A DNA stretch of 22,000 nucleotides, from assembly GCA_937877515.1 (NCBI GenBank), contig CALFIX010000005.1, positions 1 through 22,000 on the forward strand, in the 5' to 3' direction. How positions within the stretch are numbered: the stretch's first letter is position 1; each line of letters opens with the position of its first letter. This document shows, piece by piece, positions 6,889 to 15,900 of the stretch. Source of the DNA: an uncultured Treponema sp. GTDB lineage: Bacteria > Spirochaetota > Spirochaetia > Treponematales > Treponemataceae. The notes beneath the pieces are model-generated. The model saw only the letters and a program-made list of their open reading frames with translations. It made no database searches and was not told the origin of the DNA. A program made the translations under genes and the position numbers.

Positions 6889-7860
6889 GTGGAAGAAAAA
6901 AAAGAACTTACAGGAATAGAAAGAGAACTTGTTCTTCAGTATCTTAGAGATGATAATGTACCTGTTACTGTAACTTTAGAAGATAAACCTGTTGCACGGG
7001 AAACTGATTTAGAAGAGGAATCTGATTCTCCGTCTGCAGAAGAACGTCTTCCTGCAAGTGCAATTTTTCCTGTTGCCCTTCCTTCTGAGCAGCTTACTGT
7101 TTTAGACCAGGGAATAATTCTTTTAAAAAATAATGCTCAAACTCGCCTGGTAAAGGATTTTTTAGGTAAGACTGTAAGAGTTCAGTTTTATTTTAATAAA
7201 GTCGGTCTTTATTTTATTACAGAAATGAAAGATTATTCTAAAGGTCTTGCTTTAGTTGTTCCTAAAAGCATTTATCGCATGGAAGATAATGTTCGTGAAA
7301 TTGACTGGGATTTTAATGCCTTTCTTTCATATAAAGATGTAAACGGTAAGAATGTAAGTATTGAATGTGAGCCTTTACCTGACTATAAGCTTTTTGTTCA
7401 GCCTTTGTGGAATGAAATTGAACTCGATGTTCAGAAAGAAGCTAAAACAGCATTGGAAAGTTATGTTTTAGAATCGAGGGAAGAGGGTGGAGTTTCCATA
7501 GGAAACGGACTTCATCTTTTAAGGGTGTGTCGCTATTTAACTCAAAAAGAATTGTATGAATCTGCTGCCGTAGAAGGAAGGGCACATCCTTTAAGAGTTC
7601 TTTATGTAGATGATAAAAGACTTGTTTTAGGAAAGATAAAAGATTCAGTAGAGCTTTCTCTGGAAGAAAGCTTTTGTGTAACTCTTTCTGTTTCCTTACC
7701 GGCACATAAGAGTTTAAAAAGAGTTATAAAATCTTCCTGTATTGTAGAAAATATTTATTCATTAGATGATTCTGAAAAAAAATGCTTTGTCCTTCGCTTT
7801 AACGATATGAAATTGGAAGATGTAAGGTATCTTTCTGAAAAAATGCAGATGAGGCACTAA
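6889..7860 (+). CDS. YcgR/PilZ-like two-domain protein (hypothetical), 323 aa
   Basis: The start is GTG 6889, fixed by AGGAG (6878-6882) with 6-nt spacing. Residues 1-60 are acidic and probably disordered. Residues 65-175 resemble the N-terminal barrel of YcgR-type proteins (FLGKTVRVQFYFNKVGLYFITEM, 91-113). The C-terminal 90 residues have the layout of a PilZ barrel ending in a helix (CFVLRFNDMKLEDVRYLSEKM). However, the c-di-GMP signature of PilZ (RxxxR followed by D/NxSxxG) is not visible, so this may be a non-binding member or only a structural resemblance. No signal peptide or membrane segment is present. It is co-transcribed with the upstream lipoprotein gene and converges on the AI-2E permease gene 14 bp away, with no clear hairpin between them. 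Confidence 0.6.
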   Translation: MEEKKELTGIERELVLQYLRDDNVPVTVTLEDKPVARETDLEEESDSPSAEERLPASAIFPVALPSEQLTVLDQGIILLKNNAQTRLVKDFLGKTVRVQFYFNKVGLYFITEMKDYSKGLALVVPKSIYRMEDNVREIDWDFNAFLSYKDVNGKNVSIECEPLPDYKLFVQPLWNEIELDVQKEAKTALESYVLESREEGGVSIGNGLHLLRVCRYLTQKELYESAAVEGRAHPLRVLYVDDKRLVLGKIKDSVELSLEESFCVTLSVSLPAHKSLKRVIKSSCIVENIYSLDDSEKKCFVLRFNDMKLEDVRYLSEKMQMRH

Positions 7861-7874
7861 CTTTTAAATTCTCT

Positions 7875-8933
7875 TTATTTCTTTTTGTGAGAGTTACCTA
7901 AAAGAATTGCGATTGGATTTAATAGTTCTATATTTTCACAGAAGATTTTTATTATTACCATCATAGGAACCGCAAGAATCATTCCTACAAATCCCCACAT
8001 CCAGCCCCATATACTTAAAGAAACAAGAATTACAAATGGAGAAAGTCCTAAGTCGCTTCCTTCCCATCTGGGTTCTACAAAGTTTCCGAGTATCATGTTT
8101 ATTGCAAGAATAAGAATTGCTATGTAAAAGATTTTCCACCATTCAGGGTAAAACTCTAAAACTGCAAAAAGTGTGGTTAACAGCCACGAAATTATTGAAC
8201 CAAAGTTTGGTATAAAGTTTAGAATAAAGGCTAAAAATCCCCAGACTATTGCAAAATCCATTTTAATTAAAAATGTGGCAAGAAAAACCAGAAAGCCTGT
8301 CATCAGCGAAATTAAAAATTTTATGGAAATATAATGAGTTACCTGATAAATTGTTTTTCGAGTTATAATTTTAATTTTTCTTTTTAATGAATCATTTGTA
8401 AAGGCTTCATCGATTTTTACTTTAAAAGTTTTCATTTCTATTAAGAGAAATATTACTAAGAGTGTAATTACAGTTATGGTTTTGGCACCGCTTACAAAAA
8501 AGTTGCTTACACTTACAGCTGCATTTTGAACTGCTGTTCTTACACCTAAAGAATTCCAGAGGTTTGTTATGAGAGATGATTCTTCATCAAAATTGATTTT
8601 AAATGTTGTCGCAAAAAGCTTATAAAGCGATGTAAATCTTGACTCGTATCTTGGGTATGCACTTATTACCGTGCTTAAGCTTTGCACCAAAAGATTTCCA
8701 ATTACAACAAATAAGATGAGCGTAACCAGAACGACAATAATTATTCCCAAAACCCACGGAATGTGTGCTTTTTTATTCATTTGCTTTATGAAAGGGTAGA
8801 AGACAAAGCTCAACAGGACTGCTACAACAATTGGAACTATGAAAGACTGTGTAAGTTTTAAAATTGCTGTAACTGCAATAAATGCAAAGAAAAGGAGAAT
8901 ATAAAAGATAGAACGTGTGTAGTTTTTTTCCAA
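7875..8933 (-). CDS. AI-2E family (PF01594) transporter / permease
   Basis: This is a 352-aa integral membrane protein with about eight transmembrane helices. Family hallmarks are the FILNFIPNFGSIISW segment and the GLSPFVILVSLSIWGWMWG...GMILAVPM segment in the C-terminal half. Members include exporters of small molecules such as TqsA and Na+(Li+)/H+ antiporters; the substrate here cannot be told from sequence. The start is an uncommon TTG (8931-8933), supported by AGGAG about 6 nt upstream and the absence of an ATG nearby. It follows serS by 26 bp with no terminator, so it is probably expressed from the serS promoter. Confidence 0.9.
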   Translation of the reverse strand: MEKNYTRSIFYILLFFAFIAVTAILKLTQSFIVPIVVAVLLSFVFYPFIKQMNKKAHIPWVLGIIIVVLVTLILFVVIGNLLVQSLSTVISAYPRYESRFTSLYKLFATTFKINFDEESSLITNLWNSLGVRTAVQNAAVSVSNFFVSGAKTITVITLLVIFLLIEMKTFKVKIDEAFTNDSLKRKIKIITRKTIYQVTHYISIKFLISLMTGFLVFLATFLIKMDFAIVWGFLAFILNFIPNFGSIISWLLTTLFAVLEFYPEWWKIFYIAILILAINMILGNFVEPRWEGSDLGLSPFVILVSLSIWGWMWGFVGMILAVPMMVIIKIFCENIELLNPIAILLGNSHKKK

Positions 8934-8959
8934 AATATTCTCCTTTCCAGTAATAAAAA

Positions 8960-10294
8960 TTAGTTTTTCTTTTTGTTTGAAACGTAAACAGGACTCTCGT
9001 TTGAAGCCTTCGGTCCAATCTTATCAAAGCCGCAGAATGGAACAAGAACTTCAGGAACGGTAATGCTTCCGTCTGCATTCTGATAATTTTCAAATATTGC
9101 AAGCATTGCTCTTCCTACGGCAATTGCAGTTCCGTTCAACATGTGAACGTATTTGTTTTTGCCGTCGTCATCGTGGTACTTTACGTTTAAGCGACGGGCC
9201 TGAAAGTCTGTACAGTTAGAAGTTGATGTAACTTCTCCCCAGTCACCTTCCGGGTGCTCGTCATCCGCACGTCCAGGCATCCATGCTTCAAGGTCCCACT
9301 TTCTGTAAGCCGGAGCACCCAAGTCGCCGGTACAAGTGTCTACTACGCGGAACGGAATGCCAAGCCCTGTAAAGATTTCTTCTTCAATAAGGCGAAGCTT
9401 TTCGTGAATTTCATCTGACTGTTCAGGAAGAGAGTAGACAAACATCTCCACCTTATCAAACTGGTGAACGCGGTAAAGTCCTTTGCTGAAATGACCTGCT
9501 GCCCCTGCCTCTCGCCTGAAGCAGTGAGAAAGACCGCAGTAGAAAAGGGGAAGCTTGGATTTGTCTAGGATTTCCCCGGAGTGGTATCCGCCCAGAGTAA
9601 TTTCTGCGGTTGCAACAAGACAAGTGCCTTCTTCTTCTATTGCATAAACATTGCTTTCGTTTCCACGGGGATTAAAACCAATTCCTTTTAAAATTTCTTC
9701 TCGAGCAACGTCTGGTGTTATGAAGGTTGTAAAGCCGTGCTTTCGTAAAATGTTTAATGCATACATTATAAGGGCCTGTTCCAGGAAAACAGCCTCGTTT
9801 TTCAGGTAGTAGAACTTTGGACCTGAAACCTTTGTTCCGCGGTCAAAATCTATGAGGTTTAGGGATTCTCCAAGTTCAACGTGGTCTTTTGGCTTAAACT
9901 CAAATTTTCTCGGTGTTCCAACTCTCTTTACTTCCAGGTTTTCTGAGTCAAGCTTTCCAATAGGTGTGTCAGGGTGAGCCATGTTTGGAATTTGACGGGC
10001 AGCTTCTTCCATCTGCTCTAAGGTTGTGTTAAGCTTTTTCTCAACTTCACTAATTTTGTCTTTTATGGCTTTTCCTTCGTCGATGTATTTTTGTCTTGTT
10101 TCCGCGTCCAGCTTCTGCTTCATGCTGGCAGCGTTTTCGTTACGCTTCTGCTGTAAGTTCTGAAGTTCTGTTGTTAAGGCAGTGCGTTCGTCAAATAGCT
10201 TTACAACTAAATCTGCATCTGCTTCCATGTTGCGGTTTTTGATGTTTTCTTTTACTGCATCAAGATTTTCTTTGATAAATCTGTAATCAAGCAT
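8960..10294 (-). CDS. serS: serine--tRNA ligase
   Basis: This class II aminoacyl-tRNA synthetase charges tRNA-Ser (and tRNA-Sec where present) with serine. The N-terminal 100 residues form the helical-hairpin arm that contacts the long variable arm of tRNA-Ser. The catalytic domain shows the serine-binding TAEI (229-232), motif 2 CFRREAGAAG (258-267) and motif 3 LNGTAIAVGRAMLAIFENYQ (386-405). At 444 aa it is slightly longer than usual; a short acidic insert (GRADDEHPEGDW, 341-352) precedes the conserved SNCTDFQARR. AGAGGA lies 8 nt before the ATG. It has its own promoter (10320-10348) overlapping the end of the SIMPL gene and is followed by the AI-2E permease. Confidence 0.97.
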   Translation of the reverse strand: MLDYRFIKENLDAVKENIKNRNMEADADLVVKLFDERTALTTELQNLQQKRNENAASMKQKLDAETRQKYIDEGKAIKDKISEVEKKLNTTLEQMEEAARQIPNMAHPDTPIGKLDSENLEVKRVGTPRKFEFKPKDHVELGESLNLIDFDRGTKVSGPKFYYLKNEAVFLEQALIMYALNILRKHGFTTFITPDVAREEILKGIGFNPRGNESNVYAIEEEGTCLVATAEITLGGYHSGEILDKSKLPLFYCGLSHCFRREAGAAGHFSKGLYRVHQFDKVEMFVYSLPEQSDEIHEKLRLIEEEIFTGLGIPFRVVDTCTGDLGAPAYRKWDLEAWMPGRADDEHPEGDWGEVTSTSNCTDFQARRLNVKYHDDDGKNKYVHMLNGTAIAVGRAMLAIFENYQNADGSITVPEVLVPFCGFDKIGPKASNESPVYVSNKKKN

Positions 10295-10319
10295 TTTATT
10301 TTTCCTCTTTGGTTAGCTA

Positions 10320-10348
10320 AATATATAATAAATTAATTTTTACTGCAA
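10320..10348 (-). promoter_or_regulatory. serS promoter
   Basis: On the minus strand TTGCAG (10348-10343), a 17-nt spacer and TATATT (10325-10320) predict a start about 7 nt downstream and a short leader with an AGAGGA site. The -35 overlaps the last codons of the upstream gene. Confidence 0.6.
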
Positions 10349-11059
10349 TTCATAAGTTGCTTTTACTGTAACACTTACTGTAGTTTTTCCGGCAGATGTT
10401 GGAGTTTCTGCCCTGGAAAGTTCCTTAGCGTTTGAAGCAGCATTGGACATGTAAAGCTGGGGAGCTGAATAATTTGAATATTCCTCTTCTATGCTTAGAA
10501 CTCTTCCGAGTGCCGATGCACTTGATGTGGCAAGTGTGTTGGCGTTTTTTTCTGCCTGCTTTACGGCTAATATTCTGGCTTGTTTTACAGCTGCTTCTGT
10601 GTTTGAAACTGAGTAATTAAGACTTGAAAGCTGATTTGCTCCGGCTCTTACGGCTATGTCAATTATTTTGCCTGCTTTTGACACATCTTTTATAATTATA
10701 TTTATGTTGTTTGTTACGTTATATTGACCGGAAACTGTTCTTCCGTTTTGATAGCTTGTTTCCTGATAGATAGAAAATCCGGATGTGCTTAGATAGTCGC
10801 TGGTAACGCCTTCCTTTAAGAGTGCCGTTTGAACTTGCGACATAAGACGTGCGTTTTCTTCTGTAGCTTTTATAACGTCCCAGTTTCTTGTGTTTACGGA
10901 AAGACTCAGCCTGGCTTCATCATTTTCCAGTTCGACAAGTCCTGTACCTGTAACTGTTACAGTTCTTTTTTCCTGGGGAACCTGTTTTATTGTACAGGAT
11001 GTAAGACCGAAAGAAACTAATATAAGTAAGCTGATAGGCTTTAAAAAGTTTTTTTTCAT
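10340..11059 (-). CDS. SIMPL-domain (DUF541) lipoprotein
   Basis: A lipoprotein signal (hydrophobic residues 6-19, lipobox LTSC, Cys22) is followed by a SIMPL/DUF541 domain over most of the protein. The family opening is visible as VTVTGTGLVELENDEARLSLSV (34-55). The paired helices (AAVKQARILAVKQAEKNANTLA) precede LGRVLSIEE and a final beta-strand TTVSVTVKATYELQ. Relatives such as BP26 and YggE form periplasmic oligomers or are linked to oxidative stress, but the molecular function is not established. The nearest GGAG is about 15 nt upstream of the ATG across an A-rich run, which is unusually far. It is the last gene of the smc operon, 26 bp after the TPR lipoprotein gene. Confidence 0.9.
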   Translation of the reverse strand: MKKNFLKPISLLILVSFGLTSCTIKQVPQEKRTVTVTGTGLVELENDEARLSLSVNTRNWDVIKATEENARLMSQVQTALLKEGVTSDYLSTSGFSIYQETSYQNGRTVSGQYNVTNNINIIIKDVSKAGKIIDIAVRAGANQLSSLNYSVSNTEAAVKQARILAVKQAEKNANTLATSSASALGRVLSIEEEYSNYSAPQLYMSNAASNAKELSRAETPTSAGKTTVSVTVKATYELQ

Positions 11060-11085
11060 TTTTATTTTTTTATTCTCCTTAAAAA

Positions 11086-12588
11086 TTATCTTATGTTAAA
11101 GTAAAAACGTTTAAGATATGTTACTCTTTCTTTTGCTTTGCTCCAGTTTATGCTCTGCGGATAATCATTTACTATTGTTTCGTATGTTTCTAAAGCCTTT
11201 TTTATGTTTCTTACGCTGGAGTTTGTTTCCAGAGTCTGAGCTTTTAAATAAAGACCTTCGTCCATTTTTGTGGCTGTCTTTTCAAAAAATGCATCCAGGT
11301 ATGCAAGGCAGTCCTCGTATTTTGCTTTTTTATAGCATTCTTCTGCAAGTGTAAGTATTTCATCGGAAGAAAGGTCTGCTGTGTCTTTTTGAGAAACGTT
11401 TGTTTTCTGAGAGGAATTTGCCTGAGTGTTTGACTCTGTTTTTTTTGCAGTTTTTTCTGCTGCAGATGAGTTTTGAATTATTGTGCTGCCGCCTGACTGC
11501 TTAGAAGTTGCAGAACTTGAATTACTGTCTTCTGATACCTTAGAAACTTTTTTTTCTGATTTCTTCGAAGATGAGGAATTCTCGTCTGTGTCAGAAATTT
11601 CCCTGTCTTTTGAGTTTTGATTTATTTTTGAAGTAGATTCTCTTTTTACCTGAGGAGGAACAACTTCGCTGTAAGACGGAGCTAATATTCTGGTTGAATC
11701 TGTTGCTTTTCCCTTTATGATTACGCTCAGATAGTCATCAATGTATTCTCCTGTTAATGCGTCTGTCTTGTAAAAGTGTAAGATTGTATTTCCTTCTTCT
11801 CTGGAGCGTAAAGAAAAAGAGGTGTCAGAGTTTCCCAGTTTTCTTCCAAAGTATCTTATTTTAGAACCGCCGTCAGTTTCTCCAAGATAAACCCAACCGG
11901 AACCCGGATAAACAACATCCAAATACTGATTGTTTTTTAGTGTTACTTCTCTAGAAGGTATTATTTCTTTTTGCTCCGTAACTTCTTCATTTATTCCGCT
12001 GTCAGAGGCCTCCGTTCCTTCCAGTTCGTTTACAGAAGATGTTTCTTCGTTCACAGAAATTGTAATTTCTTCTGTTGAAGCTTTTTCTTTTGCTTCTTTT
12101 TGAGGTACTGCTTTTTTTTCTGTACTGTTTGCGTTATTTACACCGGGTGTTATGGAAGTTTCTTTTATTTTCTCTTCTTTTTGGGAATCTGTTTCCTTTA
12201 TTGATTTATCTGTTTGAGCTTCTGCTTTACTTCTGTCTGATTTTTCGTCTTCGACTTGAACAATTAAAGGAACTTCTTCTATCTCTAATTCAGGGAGCTC
12301 ATCTTTTTGCTCATTTTCGTTAGAAAATGTTTCTTCGCTTATAAAAATTCCTTCTTCATTTTCCACAGGTTCAAAAACTGTTTCGTCAGCTTCTTCTGAT
12401 GGATTGTTTTCATCGTCTGCAGAAATTATAGTTTCTTCTTGTTGAGAGTTTTCTTCGTTTTCAAAAATTGTAGGTTCTTCTAAAGGCGTAATTTCTTCAG
12501 TGTTTAATGACTCTTTTGGAGCTGAAGCACATGAGAAAAGTGACAGAAGTAAAATTAAAGTCAGTATAGAATATAAACCTTTTTTCAT
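11086..12588 (-). CDS. large acidic lipoprotein with C-terminal TPR-like repeats, 500 aa
   Basis: A lipoprotein signal ends in SLFSC (Cys20). Residues 25-210 are a low-complexity Glu/Ser/Thr-rich region, probably disordered. Residues about 215-300 look like a compact beta domain (LKNNQYLDVVYPGSGWVYLGE, then RYFGRKLG and LHFYKTDALTGEYIDDYLSVIIKG). Residues 310-400 are Ser/Lys-rich and disordered. Residues about 400-495 contain two TPR-like helical repeats (LAEECYKKAKYEDCLAYLDAF; ALETYETIVNDYPQS). The plan resembles envelope proteins that bind peptidoglycan-associated or outer-membrane assembly partners, but I cannot name a partner. Its ATG overlaps the stop of the 122-aa gene (ATGA), so translation is coupled. 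It belongs to the smc operon. Confidence 0.85.
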   Translation of the reverse strand: MKKGLYSILTLILLLSLFSCASAPKESLNTEEITPLEEPTIFENEENSQQEETIISADDENNPSEEADETVFEPVENEEGIFISEETFSNENEQKDELPELEIEEVPLIVQVEDEKSDRSKAEAQTDKSIKETDSQKEEKIKETSITPGVNNANSTEKKAVPQKEAKEKASTEEITISVNEETSSVNELEGTEASDSGINEEVTEQKEIIPSREVTLKNNQYLDVVYPGSGWVYLGETDGGSKIRYFGRKLGNSDTSFSLRSREEGNTILHFYKTDALTGEYIDDYLSVIIKGKATDSTRILAPSYSEVVPPQVKRESTSKINQNSKDREISDTDENSSSSKKSEKKVSKVSEDSNSSSATSKQSGGSTIIQNSSAAEKTAKKTESNTQANSSQKTNVSQKDTADLSSDEILTLAEECYKKAKYEDCLAYLDAFFEKTATKMDEGLYLKAQTLETNSSVRNIKKALETYETIVNDYPQSINWSKAKERVTYLKRFYFNIR

Positions 12589-12953
12589 GGAGCTGCCTCT
12601 ATTATGCTTTCAACTAGTAAATCATTTGCAGAAGAAAGCTGAGTAATTGTTTCTTCACTTGGAGAAGTAAAAAAATCTTCAAAGTGATTGTCATCCAGAT
12701 TAAGAGAAAAGTAATAAGACTCTACAAGGGCATCTTGTTCTATAGGAAAAAAACTGTCTGTAGGCGCAAAGAATTCCTCTTTTGTTACAAAAGTTTTTTT
12801 TGTTTTTGGAGTCTGCTTTGAAACTTGAGAAAGAAGAACTATTAGACCACTTGTAAATAAAAAAACAAGAATTGCAATTACTGTTACTGCAAGTTTTGTG
12901 TTTGAGTGAAAGAAGTCTAAAATGTTTTCTTTTAGATTTTCAAAGAATTCCAT
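12585..12953 (-). CDS. single-pass membrane protein, 122 aa, unknown function
   Basis: One clear transmembrane segment (about residues 20-42) follows a short amphipathic N-terminus (MEFFENLKENILDFFHS), with a Lys-rich patch and then an acidic tail of about 70 residues. This suggests an N-in, C-out bitopic protein. I recognise no family. It starts 8 bp after the smc stop; AAGGA lies about 11 nt upstream, a weak ribosome site. Its stop overlaps the start of the TPR lipoprotein gene by 4 nt, so the two products may act together at the membrane. Confidence 0.75.
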   Translation of the reverse strand: MEFFENLKENILDFFHSNTKLAVTVIAILVFLFTSGLIVLLSQVSKQTPKTKKTFVTKEEFFAPTDSFFPIEQDALVESYYFSLNLDDNHFEDFFTSPSEETITQLSSANDLLVESIIEAAP

Positions 12954-12961
12954 TTATGTTT

Positions 12962-15900
12962 TTATCCTTCTACGTTCTCTTCCTTAGGTTCTGTAGCAGG
13001 CTCCCTTGTGCTTGAAGATTCATTTAAAGCTGTTTCTTCGTTAGAGTCATCTTTTTTTTCTGCAATCTTTAATGAACCGTCGGGATTGTGCTCGCGACGA
13101 GGTGGCCTTGGTGGAATAACAATGCCTTCTTCTGGTCCTACATCTTCTTCAACAAAGTTTTCATCAGTGCCAAAAGTTATGCGTGCGTTTAGAGTGTCCT
13201 CATCCTTACGAATCTGGACGACTTTTGTAATTCCGCTTTCCTGCATGGTAATGCCAAGCAAGGTACTTGCACAGACAACAGTTTTTCGGTTGTGCGTAAT
13301 AACGATATACTGGCTTACTCCAGCAAATGCTCCGAGTGCATTTACGAAGCTAGAAACGTTTTTGTCGTCTAAAGCTGCATCAATCTCGTCTAATAAGCAG
13401 AATGGGCTAGGGCGAACCTGATATGTTGCAAATAACAGTGCTATGGCCGTCATTGTTTTTTCTCCACCGGAAAGAAGAGAAATGTTTTCCAGTTTTTTTC
13501 CTGGCGGCTGGGCATAAATTTCTATACCAGATGTCAGAACGTTTGCAGGATCTGCCAAGCGTAATTCTGCACGTCCTCCATTAAAGAGACGTCGGAACAT
13601 ATTGTGAAAGTTTCTGCGTATTTTGTTATATGTATCAAGGAACATCTCTGAACTTTTTGTACGTATTTCTTCACTTACGCGTACAAGATTTTCAAGTGAT
13701 TTCTGCGTATCGTTGTAGCTTTCCTGCTGTCTTTCGTAGCGTTCTTTTTCTTCTGCAAATTGTTCAACTGCAGAAAAGTTAACGTTTCCAAGCTCTTCCA
13801 TTTTTTGCTTGATTGTTGCAAGCTGTTCCTTAAGCTGTGTCGCACTTTCTGTAATGGTGTACATGCGTTCTTCAAATTCCATAAGGTCTCTGCCATGTAC
13901 ATCCTGGAAGTTTTGCTTGACGTTCCTAATTTCTGTGTCGCCCTGAGCAAGCTCTACGCTAAGCCTTTCTAATTGTGCCTGGTACTTATTTTTTTCTTCC
14001 TGTTTCTTTTGAAGGGCATTTTGCTTGCCGCTTACTTTACTGTTGCACTCTGCAATCTGTTTGTCCAGGCTGTTCAGCTCGTCTGTAACAGCTTCTCCTC
14101 TCTGCTGCAGCTCTGCAATAGCTTCTTCACATTCCTGAATCTGTTCGTCAAGATCTTCTTTTCTATGATTTTCCTGATAAAGTTCATCTTGAATTTCTCT
14201 AAGGCTGCTTTCTTCAGAAGCTAAAGTTCTTCTGATGTTAGAAATTTGCTGCTCAGTAAAATGAATTTGCTGAATCATCTCTGCCTGGTTTACATGAAGC
14301 TTATTGAGAGTCTCCCTGTAAGTGTTAATCTTTTTATTTAATTCTTCGTTTAAGAGAGTGAGCTCATCGCTTTCTTTTTGAATGTTTTCTATTTGACCAC
14401 GATTGTCTAAGATTGCCCTGTCTATATCTCTTTTTTTAGTTATTATACCTTCCGGAGAAAGAAAGTCATCAATAAATTGAGGTGTTGTTTCTGTATATTT
14501 TTTTATGGCTCCGGAAAGCTCATCTAACATTTTATAAAGATTTTCAAAGGCTGTAACTGCATCCTGACTAAATTTTGCGGAATCCTTTTCGTTGTGAGAA
14601 GGAAGAGAAGCAAAGTCTTTAAAAATATTTGCTCTGCCAGTTGCAAAAATCTTTATGTTTTCTAAAAGTGTAGAAAGCTCTTCTTTTGCCTTTTTATTTG
14701 CACTAGAGGAGTATCCTGCATCTTTAAGTTTTGCATCAAGTTCGGTAACAATGTCTTCTGTAATTGCTTCAAGCTGCTTTTGAAGATTTGCTCTTTCTAC
14801 ATCCAAATTATGAATTTTACCTGCATTTGCTGCAATCTGATTCTGATTGTCAGAAATTTGGGTTGAACACTGAGATATATTCTGAACAAAGCCTTCTATG
14901 TTTTTATTTATATCTTCCAGCTTTTTCTTTTTGTCATAAAGCTCTGCATTTTGACTGTCAATTTCTTCATTATATTCTTCAATGCGTTCCTTTATGTTTT
15001 TTATGCGGTTTTCAAGCTGACCGATTTTTTCGCGAATAGTGCTTTGCTGGTCATGCAATTGCTTTGCCATTGCTTTTTTACCGCTCTGTTCTGCAGAAAT
15101 TTTTATAACTTCCTGCTGTTTAATGTTTACCTGTTCCTGCAGGTTTTTTATGCGGTCCGTATTTTCATTTAGAGTATCATAAATTTCTTCTATCTCTGCC
15201 TGAATTGCGTCTCGCTTTTCTTCTGCTTCTTTTCGTTTTGATTCATGCTGAGCTTTTTTTTGCGTAAAATCTTTTAATCGTAAAAGCTGAATATCTCTCT
15301 CATGATCAAAGCGGTCGTCTTTTAGCTTTCTGTATTTTGCAGTTTTGTCAGCCTGAACCTTTAATGTTTCATAGCTTCGCTTTGTTTCTGCAAGTCCAAT
15401 GTCAATTTGTGCAAGGTTTGCTCTTGTTCTTTCAAGTTCGCGCTCTGCTTCTTGAACTTCAGATTTTGAACGGCTTATACCTGCTGCTTCTTCAAAAAGG
15501 TAACGTCTGTCTTCCGGCTTGCTGGAAAGAATCTGGTCAATCTTACCCTGTTCCATAACAGAGTAGGCTGCTTTTCCAACACCTGTGTCCATAAAAAGTT
15601 TTTTGATTGCTGTTGGTCCAACTTCTTTGTTATTTATAAAGTATTGATTTTCTCCAGAACGATAAATTCTACGTTTAATTGCAATCTCTGTGTCTTCCAT
15701 TGGTAACAGAGAATTTTCATTTGCAATTGTAAGCGTAACTTCTGCAAGACTTAACGGAGGCCTTGATTCTGTTCCATTGAATATAACATCTTCCATTGAT
15801 GTCGCACGAAGGTTCTTAGACTTGTTTTCCGCAAGTACCCATTTTATGGCATCAACAACATTGCTCTTTCCACAACCATTTGGTCCGAGTAACGCAGTTA

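Noticed and set aside
8773..9102. 109-codon minus-strand frame spanning the serS end and the AI-2E start
   Set aside because: It overlaps two secure genes in another frame, has no start signals and an implausible Phe/Tyr/Leu-rich composition.
11390..12420. Low-complexity stretches that look like tandem repeats in the TPR lipoprotein gene
   Set aside because: They are Glu/Ser/Lys codon bias in disordered regions, with no repeated unit of fixed length.
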